Assembly (NCBI RefSeq): GCF_006542395.2
Contig: NZ_CP038231.1
Coordinates: forward strand, 806,001-870,000
DNA: 64,000 nt
Direction of reading: 5' to 3'
Source: Formicincola oecophyllae
GTDB taxonomy: Bacteria > Pseudomonadota > Alphaproteobacteria > Acetobacterales > Acetobacteraceae
Shown: positions 27,651 through 36,117 of the stretch, piece by piece
How positions within the stretch are numbered: position 1 is the first letter of the stretch
Layout of the letters: each line of letters opens with the position of its first letter
The notes under the pieces: generated by a model
What the model saw: the letters and a program-made list of their open reading frames with translations, nothing else
The model's database searches: none
Told to the model about the DNA's origin: nothing
Made by a program: the position numbers and the translations under genes

Positions 27651-28228
27651 CACGCGGCTCCCTTCATGGCGTTCTGCAGGCGTGTCAGACGCCCGGCAAT
27701 TGATGAATCAAACAAAACGGAACCCACACGCACCGTCATCCCGCCGATAAGGGATGAATCCTGGCGTTCCGTCATGACAATGTGCTGGTACCCGGCGTCT
27801 GTAAGCGTGTTTTGGATCTGCTGGCGCTGGTGGTCAGTCAACGGGGTGGCTGTGGCCACCTCGACAGGCACGATGCCACGGCGCTTGGCGTCAAGCAGTA
27901 GCACAGCCTCCAGGATCTCCCCTAATTCGGGCAGACGGCCATTTTCCCCCACAACCCCAATGAGCCGCAGCAAGGCGTCGTCAAGGTGAAGAGCGTTGGC
28001 AAGCTCTTCAGCAATGCGCCGTGCGCTGTCGTCATTGAGGCGCGGATCATTGAGCCATGCCTGGAAGGCAGGGTCACCCTGGATGGCGTCACGCAGGGCC
28101 CGGACCTGCTGCATGGTTTCACTGTTGTCGCCCTTTGCCGGCAGATAGTCGCAAAAGGCCCGGGCATAACGCTGCGCCAGTTCCCCCGGCGCCCTGATTT
28201 GCTGTTCCTGTGCTAAGGTCACGGGCAT
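27650..28228 (-). CDS. atpH: F1 ATP synthase delta subunit
   Basis: Peripheral stalk subunit holding alpha3beta3 to the b subunits. About 192 residues. The start at 28228 (MPVTLAQEQ) has GACGGAAC upstream; an ATG four codons earlier, at 28240, is also possible. Conserved parts are [15 protein letters not shown] at the N-terminus and the C-terminal [30 protein letters not shown]. First gene of the operon; F0 genes (atpB, E, F) are not adjacent, as usual for alphaproteobacteria, where they form a separate operon. Confidence 0.94.
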   Translation of the reverse strand: MPVTLAQEQQIRAPGELAQRYARAFCDYLPAKGDNSETMQQVRALRDAIQGDPAFQAWLNDPRLNDDSARRIAEELANALHLDDALLRLIGVVGENGRLPELGEILEAVLLLDAKRRGIVPVEVATATPLTDHQRQQIQNTLTDAGYQHIVMTERQDSSLIGGMTVRVGSVLFDSSIAGRLTRLQNAMKGAA

Positions 28229-28240
28229 GTTCCGTCTCAT

Positions 28241-28979
28241 GGTTTCGAGGCCAGAAGCCAGCCAGGCCAGCCTCTCCGCACCCGGACCGGCTCAGCTTTC
28301 CAAGCTAGCCCCAATTCAGTGCGCGGCCTGTGCCCAGTCCATGTTTGGAAAAGGAACAAGCCACCGCTGAATCAGCAGTTCAGTATCGGAAAGACGCCCG
28401 GCCCTGCCAGCGCTCGGTTCCAACCCCTACCATGGGCGCCGGAAAAGCGGCAATAAATCCAGCGCCGGGCTGCCATGTGTGGATGGACTGCCAGCGTAAC
28501 GGTCTGCCATGAAGTGTTTGCAAGGATGAACCCTCGCACCACAGCTTTATGAAGTTAGAGTGGGGGAAGAAGTGGTACGTACTGCACGAACACTACGCAT
28601 TACGGTAACACTGCGGTTGCTGGCGTTAAACGTGCCTTAGGGCAGCCCTGGTCAGCACAGGCGCAATTGCTTAATTACTCATTGCCTACAGGCAACATGC
28701 GCCAGCCTGATGGGCCAGCCCTGGGAGGACAGCGTAGTTTGAGTTTCCAAGGGTTTCATAGATAGACAGCAACAGGCAGGAGAGGGCAGGAAGCAAGCCC
28801 TGGGCAGTACTCCTAAGTGGCACCAAGTGCGCGATCTCCTGCTGCCAAAACACCAACATGTGTGGCACGGTGCTTTTTGAAGGCATCCGAAGACGCCACC
28901 CAAAGCACATGCGCCACCCAACGGCTGTGAGGTGACCGGAGGCCAAAGCTGAGCCAAAGCTAAATTGTGTGACAAGCGC
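28241..28979. other. long gene-poor gap upstream of the atp operon
   Basis: About 740 bases with no supportable protein. The minus-strand frame at 28679-28975 is cysteine- and tryptophan-rich with no ribosome site and was rejected. It must contain the atpHAGDC promoter. Small inverted repeats occur, such as AGCTT (28294-28298)/AAGCT (28302-28306) and TTGCCT (28682-28687)/AGGCAA (28690-28695). No RNase P, tmRNA, 6S or SRP RNA motif was recognised. Confidence 0.4.
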
Positions 28980-29053
28980 TGGAGCGGGCGAAGGGAATCG
29001 AACCCTCCTCAGAAGCTTGGAAGGCTACTGCATTACCACTATGCTACGCCCGC
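28980..29053 (-). tRNA. tRNA-Gly (anticodon TCC)
   Basis: Minus-strand cloverleaf with acceptor arms GCGGGCG (29047-29053) and CGCCCGC (28984-28990), D-arm with GTGGTAA, anticodon loop CCTTCCAAG and T-arm GGGTTCGATTCCC. The 3' CCA is encoded (28980-28982), so the mature 5'-to-discriminator part is 28983-29053. Confidence 0.95.
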
Positions 29054-29069
29054 CTCAGTACAAGACTGG

Positions 29070-29098
29070 TTTGTAACTGTTGCCGGTCGCAGTGACAA
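29070..29098 (-). promoter_or_regulatory. sigma-70-like promoter of tRNA-Gly
   Basis: On the minus strand TTGTCA (29098-29093) and TACAAA (29075-29070) are separated by exactly 17 bases, and the tRNA starts 17 bases after the -10 element. Confidence 0.5.
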
Positions 29099-29234
29099 GT
29101 CCAACAAGTCGTTTCAATGCCGTCCCCTGCTCCAAATTTCTTCTGACCATGGCCCAACCGTGCCTTGGGCGCCCTGGACCAGGGCAACACGTAACGCCAA
29201 ACTTGTAAAACCCTGGCTTAGCCCACAAACAGGC

Positions 29235-29263
29235 TTGACTTATGGTGTCAAAAAGACTTTATC
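29235..29263 (+). promoter_or_regulatory. sigma-70-like promoter of tRNA-Trp (secE-nusG)
   Basis: TTGACT (29235-29240) and TTTATC (29258-29263) with a 17-base spacer, about 75 bases ahead of tRNA-Trp. Readthrough would also transcribe secE and nusG. Confidence 0.55.
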
Positions 29264-29339
29264 TTTCCCCAACAGTCCGCCTATGGGCACCTGTCTTTGC
29301 CTTTACTAGCATAGGGAGCAGGCCATGGAGGCTGTCACT

Positions 29340-29416
29340 AGGGGCGTAGCTCAATTGGCTAGAGCGCCGGTCTCCAAAACCGGAGGTTGCGGGTTCGAGA
29401 CCCTCCGCCCCTGCCA
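29340..29416 (+). tRNA. tRNA-Trp (anticodon CCA)
   Basis: Acceptor arms AGGGGCG and CGCCCCT, anticodon stem-loop CCGGTCTCCAAAACCGG, T-arm GCGGGTTCGAGACCCTC, discriminator G and encoded CCA (29414-29416). Placed ahead of secE-nusG, a common bacterial arrangement. Confidence 0.96.
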
Positions 29417-29424
29417 TGACTCAG

Positions 29425-29457
29425 ACCGGCGCTGCGCATGGACGTAGCGCCGGTTTT
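29425..29457 (+). terminator. hairpin between tRNA-Trp and secE
   Basis: ACCGGCGCT (29425-29433) pairs with AGCGCCGGT (29446-29454), followed by TTTT overlapping the last arm base. It may end part of the tRNA transcripts while letting others run on into secE-nusG. Confidence 0.65.
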
Positions 29458-29534
29458 CGTTCATGGGACCATACAACCAATCTTTGACAGAAGCGGGCAG
29501 GCCACCAGGGCCAACCCAGGATGGGGAAGCTGTT

Positions 29535-29777
29535 ATGGCCACGGCACAGGAAACCACCAGCAACGGCGCTACAACACCAAGCCACCGATTCAGCCTGCGC
29601 GGCTATCTTGTTGGTGTGATGGAGGAACTGAAGCGCATCACCTGGCCCACTCCCCAGATGACGTTTCGCACCACACTTGCTGTGTTGGCCATGGTGACGC
29701 TCACCTGTTTGTTCTTCTTAGGCGTGGATGAAGTCATCGGACTTGGCATCCGCGCCCTCTTCGGCATCGGAGGCTGA
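29535..29777 (+). CDS. secE: preprotein translocase subunit SecE
   Basis: Essential small subunit of SecYEG. 80 residues from the ATG at 29535, with GGGGAAG upstream. Features: a short polar N-terminus, the conserved amphipathic helix YLVGVMEELKRITWPTPQMT and one transmembrane helix (LAVLAMVTLTCLFFLGVDEVIG). The frame is open back to 29463 but that part is outside the family. nusG follows after eight bases. Confidence 0.95.
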   Translation: MATAQETTSNGATTPSHRFSLRGYLVGVMEELKRITWPTPQMTFRTTLAVLAMVTLTCLFFLGVDEVIGLGIRALFGIGG

Positions 29778-29785
29778 TCCATCTC

Positions 29786-30322
29786 ATGGCCAAACGCTGG
29801 TACGTCATTCACGTCTATTCCGGTTTTGAAAAGAAAATCGCTGAGCACATCCGCACCCAGGCGGAGAAGAAGGGCCTCAGCGATGCGTTTGAGGAAATCC
29901 TGGTCCCTGTGCAGGAAGTGATGGAGCCACGCCGTGGTGGGCGCCCCGTCAGCACAGAGCAGAAATTCTTCCCAGGCTATGTGCTGGCGAAAATGGAAAT
30001 GACGGACCAGGCATGGCACTTGGTCATGGACACCCCCAAGGTCACGGGTTTCCTGGGCGCCAAGAACCGCCCTGTCCCCATTACCAGCGCTGAAGCCCAG
30101 CGCATTCTCAAGCAGGCCCAGGAAGGCCTGGAAACGCCCCGCTCCAGTCTCACTTTCGTCATTGGGGAGCAAGTGCGCGTTTCTGATGGGCCCTTCACTT
30201 CCTTCAATGGCAGTGTTGAGGATGTGGATGCTGAACATCAGCGCTTGAAAGTAAGCGTTTCCATTTTTGGCCGTGCCACCCCCGTAGAACTTGAATACAC
30301 CCAGGTTGAGAAACTTTCCTGA
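29786..30322 (+). CDS. nusG: transcription termination/antitermination factor NusG
   Basis: RNA polymerase elongation factor linking transcription to Rho and ribosomes. 178 residues. NGN domain: KRWYVIHVYSGFEKKIAEHI, FPGYVLAKMEM and GFLGAKNRPVPI; KOW domain: GEQVRVSDGPFTSFNGSVEDVD. GGAGG lies upstream of the ATG. The usual rplK-rplA neighbours do not follow: a terminator and a convergent gene come next. Confidence 0.97.
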   Translation: MAKRWYVIHVYSGFEKKIAEHIRTQAEKKGLSDAFEEILVPVQEVMEPRRGGRPVSTEQKFFPGYVLAKMEMTDQAWHLVMDTPKVTGFLGAKNRPVPITSAEAQRILKQAQEGLETPRSSLTFVIGEQVRVSDGPFTSFNGSVEDVDAEHQRLKVSVSIFGRATPVELEYTQVEKLS

Positions 30323-30376
30323 AGCAAGGTTTGGTTTCCCAAGCTTGGACCCTTGTGAGGGATGCTGACGCAATTG

Positions 30377-30413
30377 GAGAAGCCGCCTTTACCCAAGGGG
30401 AAGGCGGCTTTTC
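30377..30413. terminator. terminator after nusG
   Basis: GGAGAAGCCGCCTT pairs with AAGGCGGCTTTTCC (one G-U pair) around an 11-base loop, with TTTT inside the descending arm. It stands between convergent nusG and the NarM-like gene and could serve both. Confidence 0.8.
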
Positions 30414-30438
30414 CATAACAAATCTTGAAATCTTGCGT

Positions 30439-30897
30439 TCAAGCCAGACCGAATTCCTTCATGGCGGGTAGAAAATCCCTGTTTTGACGTTCTGAGCGTG
30501 AAAGCTTAAGAAGACTAAAACGCTGCAAGGGGGTCAGAGTGCCCCATTGGGCTTGGCTTGGGACAGGCACCTTTTTAAGGGCGCATTGAGCAGCGATTTC
30601 AGATGGGCAATGATGTGGCATCACCCATAAGGTTGGATCCACAGGTGTCGTCTCCTCCACCGGAACATCAGAAAACGCCTTCAGCAACTCAACAAGTTTA
30701 CCACGCCACAGCTGGCTTTCAGCATGGGTGGCGCAAGGCATTTCCAAGAGAGCTTGGCGTTCTGGCAAAGGGAGCGCCTGCCATTGCTTGCGGCTGGCGC
30801 GAATCCCTGTTCGGTCCAGCTTTTCCCGCACTGCCATGGGCATGCCGCGCAAATCATGGGCATAGCCATGTTCAAATTCAAAAACTTGTCCTGTCAT
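30439..30897 (-). CDS. nitrate reductase associated (NarM-like) protein
   Basis: A 152-residue cytosolic protein. It matches the family first known from cyanobacterial NarM, needed for active nitrate reductase: FEFEHGYAHDLRGMPMAVREKLDRTGI at the N-terminus, LPERQALLEMPCATHAE in the middle and WGTLTPLQRFSLLKLSRSERQNRDFLPAMKEFGL at the end line up with the cyanobacterial family as I recall it. AAGGA precedes the ATG at 30897; an in-frame GTG at 30918 overlaps the fdhD stop. It directly follows fdhD, so it belongs to a molybdoenzyme maturation pair. No nitrate reductase or formate dehydrogenase gene is in this window. Confidence 0.85.
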   Translation of the reverse strand: MTGQVFEFEHGYAHDLRGMPMAVREKLDRTGIRASRKQWQALPLPERQALLEMPCATHAESQLWRGKLVELLKAFSDVPVEETTPVDPTLWVMPHHCPSEIAAQCALKKVPVPSQAQWGTLTPLQRFSLLKLSRSERQNRDFLPAMKEFGLA

Positions 30898-30914
30898 GAA
30901 GGCATCCTTCAATC

Positions 30915-31829
30915 TCACCTCAAGCCCGGAACTTGGGCCCTTTCGTTGGGTAGTGCCAAGTAACCTGGATGGGTGAATACATCCAACACCCCCCGTTGGC
31001 AGCTGGCAAGCGCCAACCCCCCTTGCCGTGCAAGGGCGACTGCCTGCCTGCTGGGTGCTGAGACAGCCACCAACACCCTCATGCCAGCCAAAACCGCTTT
31101 TTGCGCCATTTCAAACGAACAACGGCTGCTCAACACCACGAACCCTTGGCCACGATCGTATCCTGAGCGCCTAAGCGCCCCAACCAATTTGTCCAGGGCA
31201 TTGTGACGGCCTATGTCCTCACGCGCCAACAGGATATTGCCAGCCGGGTCAGCCCAGGCAGCAGCATGAAGCATACGCAGCCGCTTGTTGAAGGGTTGAT
31301 GCTCACGCAGCCCTTCAACCGCTTTCAGCAAGGCGTTTGGCGAAGGGCGCTGAGTGGGCGGGAGAACAGACCTTTCAACTGGACACGTCATGAAGCTGCT
31401 GTCTTCCTGACCGCAAACCCCACAAGCAGATCCACCCACCAAGGCCCTGCCCTGCTGGCGCTGAAGCAGCCTGCTGAATGCTTCTGGCGCAAGTTGCACA
31501 TCCAACCGCACCCCTTGCGCTTCCCTTTGGGTGGGTGGGCTTTCCACCTGCCATGAACACCCCACAATGTCATGCTCGTCCTGGGCTATGCCCTCAGCAC
31601 AGGTGAAGCCAACGGCATAATCAGCCAAGTCAGCGGGTGTGGCCATCATGACCGCATAAGGGTGAACACCATTGTAAACAATGCTGATGGGCACTTCACC
31701 AGCAATCGCCCGCTCTTTTTCTTCAGCCATGGGCAACAAGACACCATCATGGCTTGAGAAGCGCAGGCAAGGCACCACTTCCCCCCAAGGAGGAAAAGAA
31801 GCGCTATCCCCTGGGGCCTGGGAAGGCAA
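30915..31829 (-). CDS. fdhD: FdhD sulfur carrier for molybdoenzyme maturation
   Basis: Passes sulfur from a cysteine desulfurase to the molybdenum cofactor of formate dehydrogenase. Family marks: EVPISIVYNGVHPYAVMMATPADLADYAVGF, the sulfur-carrying SACGVCG (CxxC), LREHQPFNKR and EDIGRHNALDKLVGA, then SSRCSFEMAQKA. The start is uncertain: TTG at 31829 gives 304 residues; ATG at 31730 leaves only 11 residues before the conserved EVP and seems too short; GTG codons lie between. Two cysteine desulfurases that could donate sulfur are encoded at 42-44.6 kb. The downstream NarM-like gene is probably co-translated. Confidence 0.93.
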   Translation of the reverse strand: MPSQAPGDSASFPPWGEVVPCLRFSSHDGVLLPMAEEKERAIAGEVPISIVYNGVHPYAVMMATPADLADYAVGFTCAEGIAQDEHDIVGCSWQVESPPTQREAQGVRLDVQLAPEAFSRLLQRQQGRALVGGSACGVCGQEDSSFMTCPVERSVLPPTQRPSPNALLKAVEGLREHQPFNKRLRMLHAAAWADPAGNILLAREDIGRHNALDKLVGALRRSGYDRGQGFVVLSSRCSFEMAQKAVLAGMRVLVAVSAPSRQAVALARQGGLALASCQRGVLDVFTHPGYLALPNERAQVPGLR

Positions 31830-31836
31830 AAGCGGT

Positions 31837-32511
31837 TTAATAAGCGTTGACCTTAGGGGGGGTGGTTACTGGCATGGCCAAGGGGTCGGCTGGCGTGGGG
31901 CATTGGTCAAGAGTTTCCAGCATCAAAGCGGCACGTTGGCTGACAGCTTCCACGCCCACACTCAAAGCGGCGGCCAAATCTCCTGGCGTGTTGGGGATGG
32001 CTGCTGGGGAAAGCCAGTCAATGGTGCTGGCGCATGTGGGCTCAGCCCCCCAACCAGCACGCTTGACGGAAAGCACCCCTTCTATAATGGCCTGGCCAGC
32101 TGCGTTACGGTCAAAACGCGTGAGGGTGAGATCAACAAAAGCTTGGGGTGGAACCGCCACAGCGGCGTTCTGGGTGAAGACCACAGCGCGCGGGAACGTG
32201 CGCTGAAGGTCGGCAGCCATAGTGTCTGTCACCAAAATGCCAGGGGGCGCGCTCCAAGCGGCGCTTTCATCCACGTGCACCTGGGGGAAAGCAAGTGACA
32301 TCACCATGACGTCCCGCTCCAGCGAAGGGGCAAGGATGGTGTTGTGAACTTCCACCGCCTGTTCAGGTGCCACTGCAGGCACGGTGGGCGGGTTGAGGGG
32401 GGTGAGCTGGTAAAAAGTGGGGCTGGCGCTTGAACACCCCCCCACCAGCCCCAGAAAACCCAGCGCACCGGCTGCCAAAAGGCCGTTCACGTTTTGTTGG
32501 ATGGGTTTCAT
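31837..32511 (-). CDS. pqiC: PqiC-type outer-membrane lipoprotein
   Basis: Lipoprotein partner of the MCE protein PqiB in an envelope-spanning lipid transport system. 224 residues from the ATG at 32511, with GGGAG upstream. The signal ends in GLVGGC (lipobox), followed by SPTFYQLTPLNPP, typical of the ABC-type transport auxiliary (PqiC/YmbA) family. The C-terminal proline-rich tail is loose. Third gene of pqiABC, 56 bases after pqiB; fdhD starts eight bases downstream. Confidence 0.85.
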   Translation of the reverse strand: MKPIQQNVNGLLAAGALGFLGLVGGCSSASPTFYQLTPLNPPTVPAVAPEQAVEVHNTILAPSLERDVMVMSLAFPQVHVDESAAWSAPPGILVTDTMAADLQRTFPRAVVFTQNAAVAVPPQAFVDLTLTRFDRNAAGQAIIEGVLSVKRAGWGAEPTCASTIDWLSPAAIPNTPGDLAAALSVGVEAVSQRAALMLETLDQCPTPADPLAMPVTTPPKVNAY

Positions 32512-32567
32512 GGTGATTCTCCCTGTTGCGGTGGGCGTTGAAGCCAAAGGTTAGCCCAAGGACACCT

Positions 32568-34271
32568 TTAATGCTGACGCCCTGTGAGCAGCGCTGACGG
32601 GTGGTAGTCCAGGTACTGAGTGGCAAAGTGGGCTGACCGCGCCAGCTGGGTCAGCTGCACGACAAGAGCCTGGAGGTCACGGTGGAAATCAGTGTTGCCG
32701 CCATAGGAAGCCAGAAGCAGGCGGGCATTGTACAAAGTGCCTTTCAGGTTGTTCATCAAGGCAGGCAGGTTCTGGTCAGTGTGCGTCAGCAGGCTGTTGA
32801 GCGACTGCAGCGATTCACGCAGCGCCACCATGGCCTGGGTGAGCTGCGGGCTGCGCACCCGCTGGTCACTGTGGACAAGCAGGTCGTTCAGGTGGTCGCC
32901 AACCTGAGTCAGGGGCATGGCGGCTATTTTATTGGCGATGACGCTCAGCGATTGCATGGCGCCGCTAAGGCCACCAGCTTCGCTGGGGAGGATGGCGATG
33001 TTGCCTTCCCATGTCAGGGCGGCTGGCTTGGTGTTGGGGGTGTAGAGCAAGTCGATTTCCGCTGCACCCATCAGGAAGCTGGAACTGCCAACAGAGGCCC
33101 GCATGCCGTCAGACACGAAACCAGAAAGGGCCTGGTAGCCTTGGCGCTGGGTTTGGTTGGGCGCCGTGCCAGCAATGCGCCCCGGTTCCAGCACCATGTC
33201 CACACGCACGCGGGGCGGATGGTGTGGGTTGGCCAGTTCAAGGCGAACGCCCGTCACGATGCCCACCTGCACCCCAAACATCACCACTTTGCTACCACGC
33301 CCCAGCCCAGCCACAGAGCTGTTGAGGTATGTCGCCACATGGAGACGCTCATGGTAATAGGTGTTGTCGGCCTCCACCTCATTGCCATAGAGCCTGAACA
33401 CCGTGTCAGGCAGGGCTGGGGGCATGTGGTCCCCCACCAATTGGGGCGGCTGGCCAAAAGCCACGCCACCTGAGAACAGGGCTTGGAGCGACTGCAGGCG
33501 CACGCGCAACCCTGTGGGGCTGAAATTGACGCTTAGCCCAGAGACATTCCAGAACTTGCTGTCTGTCCGCAGGTAACGGTCGTACGGGGCTTTGACGAAA
33601 ATCTGCAGCAGGACTGGCCCCACCCCACCTGGGGGCAGGGTGTAGCCCAGAACTTCGCCCACGGGCAGGTCGCGGTAAAACACAGGCGCCCCTGGCCCCA
33701 GTGAATCCAGGTTGGGCGTCACCAGCCAATAGGTGGCGCCTGGCTGGTCTGAACGAATGCCAGGCGGGTTTTCCAGCCCTTTGAAATGGGTAGTATAAAC
33801 GCCATCAGGTACGCCAGGGTCAAACGCGATGTAAGCACCGCTGAGCAACGTGCTGAGGCCAGTGATGGAAGCACCGTTGATGGTGGCGCGCACCACCCAG
33901 AAACGAGCGTGGTTGGTCATGTAAGGCGCGCTAGCCTCGTTCATCTGCACTGCTACGATCACGTGGCTCATATCAGGGCTGAGCGTCACATCCTTGACGA
34001 TACCCAGCGTCACGGCCTTATTCTTGACCTGCGTCTGACCAGGGACGATGCCATCGGCTGTGTCGAAATCAATGGTGACAAGCGGCCCCTGCGTGGTGAA
34101 ATGCCGCCATGCCAGCCAACCTGAAATCAGGATGGCAACCACGGGGATGATCCAGAGGATGGAAAAGCGCGTTGGGCGCACGTAAGCCACGGCCTCCCCC
34201 TGGGCGGTGTTGGCTGGCGTGGCCTGTGAGGGCGGCTCTGGCTGCATGTCGAACTGTTCCACCCCCTTCAC
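32568..34271 (-). CDS. pqiB: PqiB-type MCE protein
   Basis: Inner-membrane-anchored tube-forming protein carrying phospholipids between membranes. 567 residues: a cytosolic N-terminus of about 35 residues, one transmembrane helix (FSILWIIPVVAILISGWLAW), then three MCE/MlaD repeats beginning GPLVTIDFDTADGIVPGQTQVK, and a C-terminal helical needle region (LTQAMVALRESLQSLNSLLTH). ATGA overlap with pqiA. The family is related to LetB. Substrate lipid not predictable. Confidence 0.9.
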   Translation of the reverse strand: MKGVEQFDMQPEPPSQATPANTAQGEAVAYVRPTRFSILWIIPVVAILISGWLAWRHFTTQGPLVTIDFDTADGIVPGQTQVKNKAVTLGIVKDVTLSPDMSHVIVAVQMNEASAPYMTNHARFWVVRATINGASITGLSTLLSGAYIAFDPGVPDGVYTTHFKGLENPPGIRSDQPGATYWLVTPNLDSLGPGAPVFYRDLPVGEVLGYTLPPGGVGPVLLQIFVKAPYDRYLRTDSKFWNVSGLSVNFSPTGLRVRLQSLQALFSGGVAFGQPPQLVGDHMPPALPDTVFRLYGNEVEADNTYYHERLHVATYLNSSVAGLGRGSKVVMFGVQVGIVTGVRLELANPHHPPRVRVDMVLEPGRIAGTAPNQTQRQGYQALSGFVSDGMRASVGSSSFLMGAAEIDLLYTPNTKPAALTWEGNIAILPSEAGGLSGAMQSLSVIANKIAAMPLTQVGDHLNDLLVHSDQRVRSPQLTQAMVALRESLQSLNSLLTHTDQNLPALMNNLKGTLYNARLLLASYGGNTDFHRDLQALVVQLTQLARSAHFATQYLDYHPSALLTGRQH

Positions 34272-35659
34272 GGCTGACCCTCCGCCCCTAAACTAGCGAG
34301 GGGTTCAGGGGTGGTTGTGACAACAGGTGGACCTTTCGGGCAACCATGGCCCCTGTGGCGGCGCTTCAAAGGGTGCCTGTGCTGATGGGGCAGGAAACCT
34401 GGATGGCGCTCGTTGCGGCCGGCAGCGTCCCATACGCCGCGCGGATCGTACATATCAGCAGCAAAAATTGTCAGCACAACCACCATCGCGAAGAAAACAA
34501 TGCCCGGATCCGCGGTGACATGGGCAAAAAACGAGAACCGGACCACCGCCACAAGTATTGAAATCATGAATACGTCAATCATTGACCAACGGCCAATCAG
34601 CATGACGATGTGATAAAGTTTAGACAGCCCAATGAGATGCCAAGCGCGGCGGGTGAGCTCACAATAGAGCATCAAGGCCAGTGAAACAATCTTGAGCACA
34701 GGCAGGGTGATGGAAGCGAAAAGGACAATGAGCGCCAGCACCCAGAGGTCTGCCTGCCACAGTTCATGGACGCCCCCTATGATGGTATTGGGGTAACCCT
34801 TCCCCAACCGTGCATAGGTCATGACGGGCAGACAGTTGGCAGGGATGTAGAACACGAAGGCCGCAATGAGGAAGCAGATGGCCCCTTGGACCGCATTGGG
34901 TTTGCGCCTGTGCAGAATTTGCCCGCAGCGTGGACAGTCGCCCATGTCCGCTGTGTTGGGAATAGCATGGGGGGCTAGGAGCACCAGCTCACATGTGCCG
35001 CAGGAGAGCATGTGGCGTGGCGGAGGCATAGGGTTGGTGGCGCCATCATAAGGGGGGTGGCCCTTCTCAGCGCGGACCGAACGGTGTTCCCAGATCATTT
35101 CGGCATCGAAGGTGGAATCAAGCGCTGCCATGGAAAGCATCAGTGCGCCTAACAGGAAGGTGCCTGGCAGCAGGATGACCAACGCAAGGTCAATCAGCTT
35201 GGTGTAGGCCACCAACAGGCCAATGACGTAGACCTCCACCATGGACCAAGGCCGCAGTCGTTCATACCAAGCCAAAAGAGGACGGCACCATGTTGGCAGG
35301 TCGTCCTTGCCCGCCCCGTAAAGGATGGCACACATCATCAACAGGACAACGCCTGGCAGGATGACGCTGGTCAGCGCCACCAGAACAGCGATGATGCCCA
35401 TGCCCTGGCTGACCAGCTGATGGGGGCCGCTCATCATCACAATGACGTTCACATGGCCGTACACATTTAGCATCATGACGCTGCTGACCAGCAGGGCCCC
35501 ATAAAAAGCCAGCGCTGCAATGCAGAAAGCCCAAGGCCCCCCCAAGGTGGCGGTGCGGCGGCGGCGTTCCAGCTGGCTACCGCAGCGGCAGCATTCGGCA
35601 ACCTCTCCTGGGAGCACAGCAGGCAGGCGCTGGAAAAGCCCACATGTCCTGCATTCCAT
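34268..35659 (-). CDS. pqiA: PqiA-type integral membrane protein
   Basis: Inner-membrane partner of PqiB. 463 residues from the ATG at 35659: two homologous halves, each a zinc-ribbon-like module (CRTCGLFQRLP...CCRCG and CGTCELVLLAP...CPRCG) followed by four membrane helices, the PqiA/LetA plan. Ends in a basic, proline-rich tail. The frame is open to 35923, with an ATG at 35803, but those residues do not fit the family. First gene of pqiABC. Redox-cycling agents induce the E. coli operon; nothing in this sequence shows the regulation here. Confidence 0.88.
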   Translation of the reverse strand: MECRTCGLFQRLPAVLPGEVAECCRCGSQLERRRRTATLGGPWAFCIAALAFYGALLVSSVMMLNVYGHVNVIVMMSGPHQLVSQGMGIIAVLVALTSVILPGVVLLMMCAILYGAGKDDLPTWCRPLLAWYERLRPWSMVEVYVIGLLVAYTKLIDLALVILLPGTFLLGALMLSMAALDSTFDAEMIWEHRSVRAEKGHPPYDGATNPMPPPRHMLSCGTCELVLLAPHAIPNTADMGDCPRCGQILHRRKPNAVQGAICFLIAAFVFYIPANCLPVMTYARLGKGYPNTIIGGVHELWQADLWVLALIVLFASITLPVLKIVSLALMLYCELTRRAWHLIGLSKLYHIVMLIGRWSMIDVFMISILVAVVRFSFFAHVTADPGIVFFAMVVVLTIFAADMYDPRGVWDAAGRNERHPGFLPHQHRHPLKRRHRGHGCPKGPPVVTTTPEPLASLGAEGQP

Positions 35660-35994
35660 AATACCTGTAACGATGCGCAGTTCACTGCTATGGTGCGGGT
35701 TGTCCACACAGCGGTGATGGCCCAGGCTCCACAGTCCCGTGTGAAAGTGATGGCTGCGAAAAAAAGGTATTTTCGCAAGAAAAGAGGCCAACCAACGCAG
35801 CATGGTCTGTTCATGCCCGCAGTCAGGCGGGGGGTCAACAGCTGCTTGCGTCTGCCCAGCTGCGCAGCACTGCCACCATGCCCCCACACAGCCTAAGCCG
35901 CGCCCTTGCCCCCTGCCCAACACTTTTCAAAAGAGGGGCGCCCAAACAGTTGCCCTGTGGCGGTGGCTGGGCTATATGGCTGTGCAGCGTGATT

Positions 35995-36069
35995 GCCGGC
36001 GTAGCTCAGGGGTAGAGCAACTGATTCGTAATCAGTAGGCCCTCGGTTCAATTCCGAGCGCCGGCACCA
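35995..36069 (+). tRNA. tRNA-Thr (anticodon CGT)
   Basis: Acceptor arms GCCGGCG (35995-36001) and CGCCGGC (36059-36065), anticodon stem-loop CTGATTCGTAATCAG, T-arm CTCGGTTCAATTCCGAG, discriminator A and encoded CCA (36067-36069). Runs divergently from pqiA. Confidence 0.96.
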
Positions 36070-36117
36070 GCGTCTTCCCTTGGCCATTCCCCAAAATCTG
36101 CCAACCCTCATGGCTTC

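Noticed and set aside
28679-28975. 98-codon minus-strand frame in the gap before the atp operon
   Set aside because: Cys/Trp-rich, no ribosome site, alternative starts without protein-like features and directly against tRNA-Gly.
29603-30373. 256-codon minus-strand frame opposite secE and nusG
   Set aside because: Shadow of the two conserved genes; it also crosses the tail and terminator of nusG.
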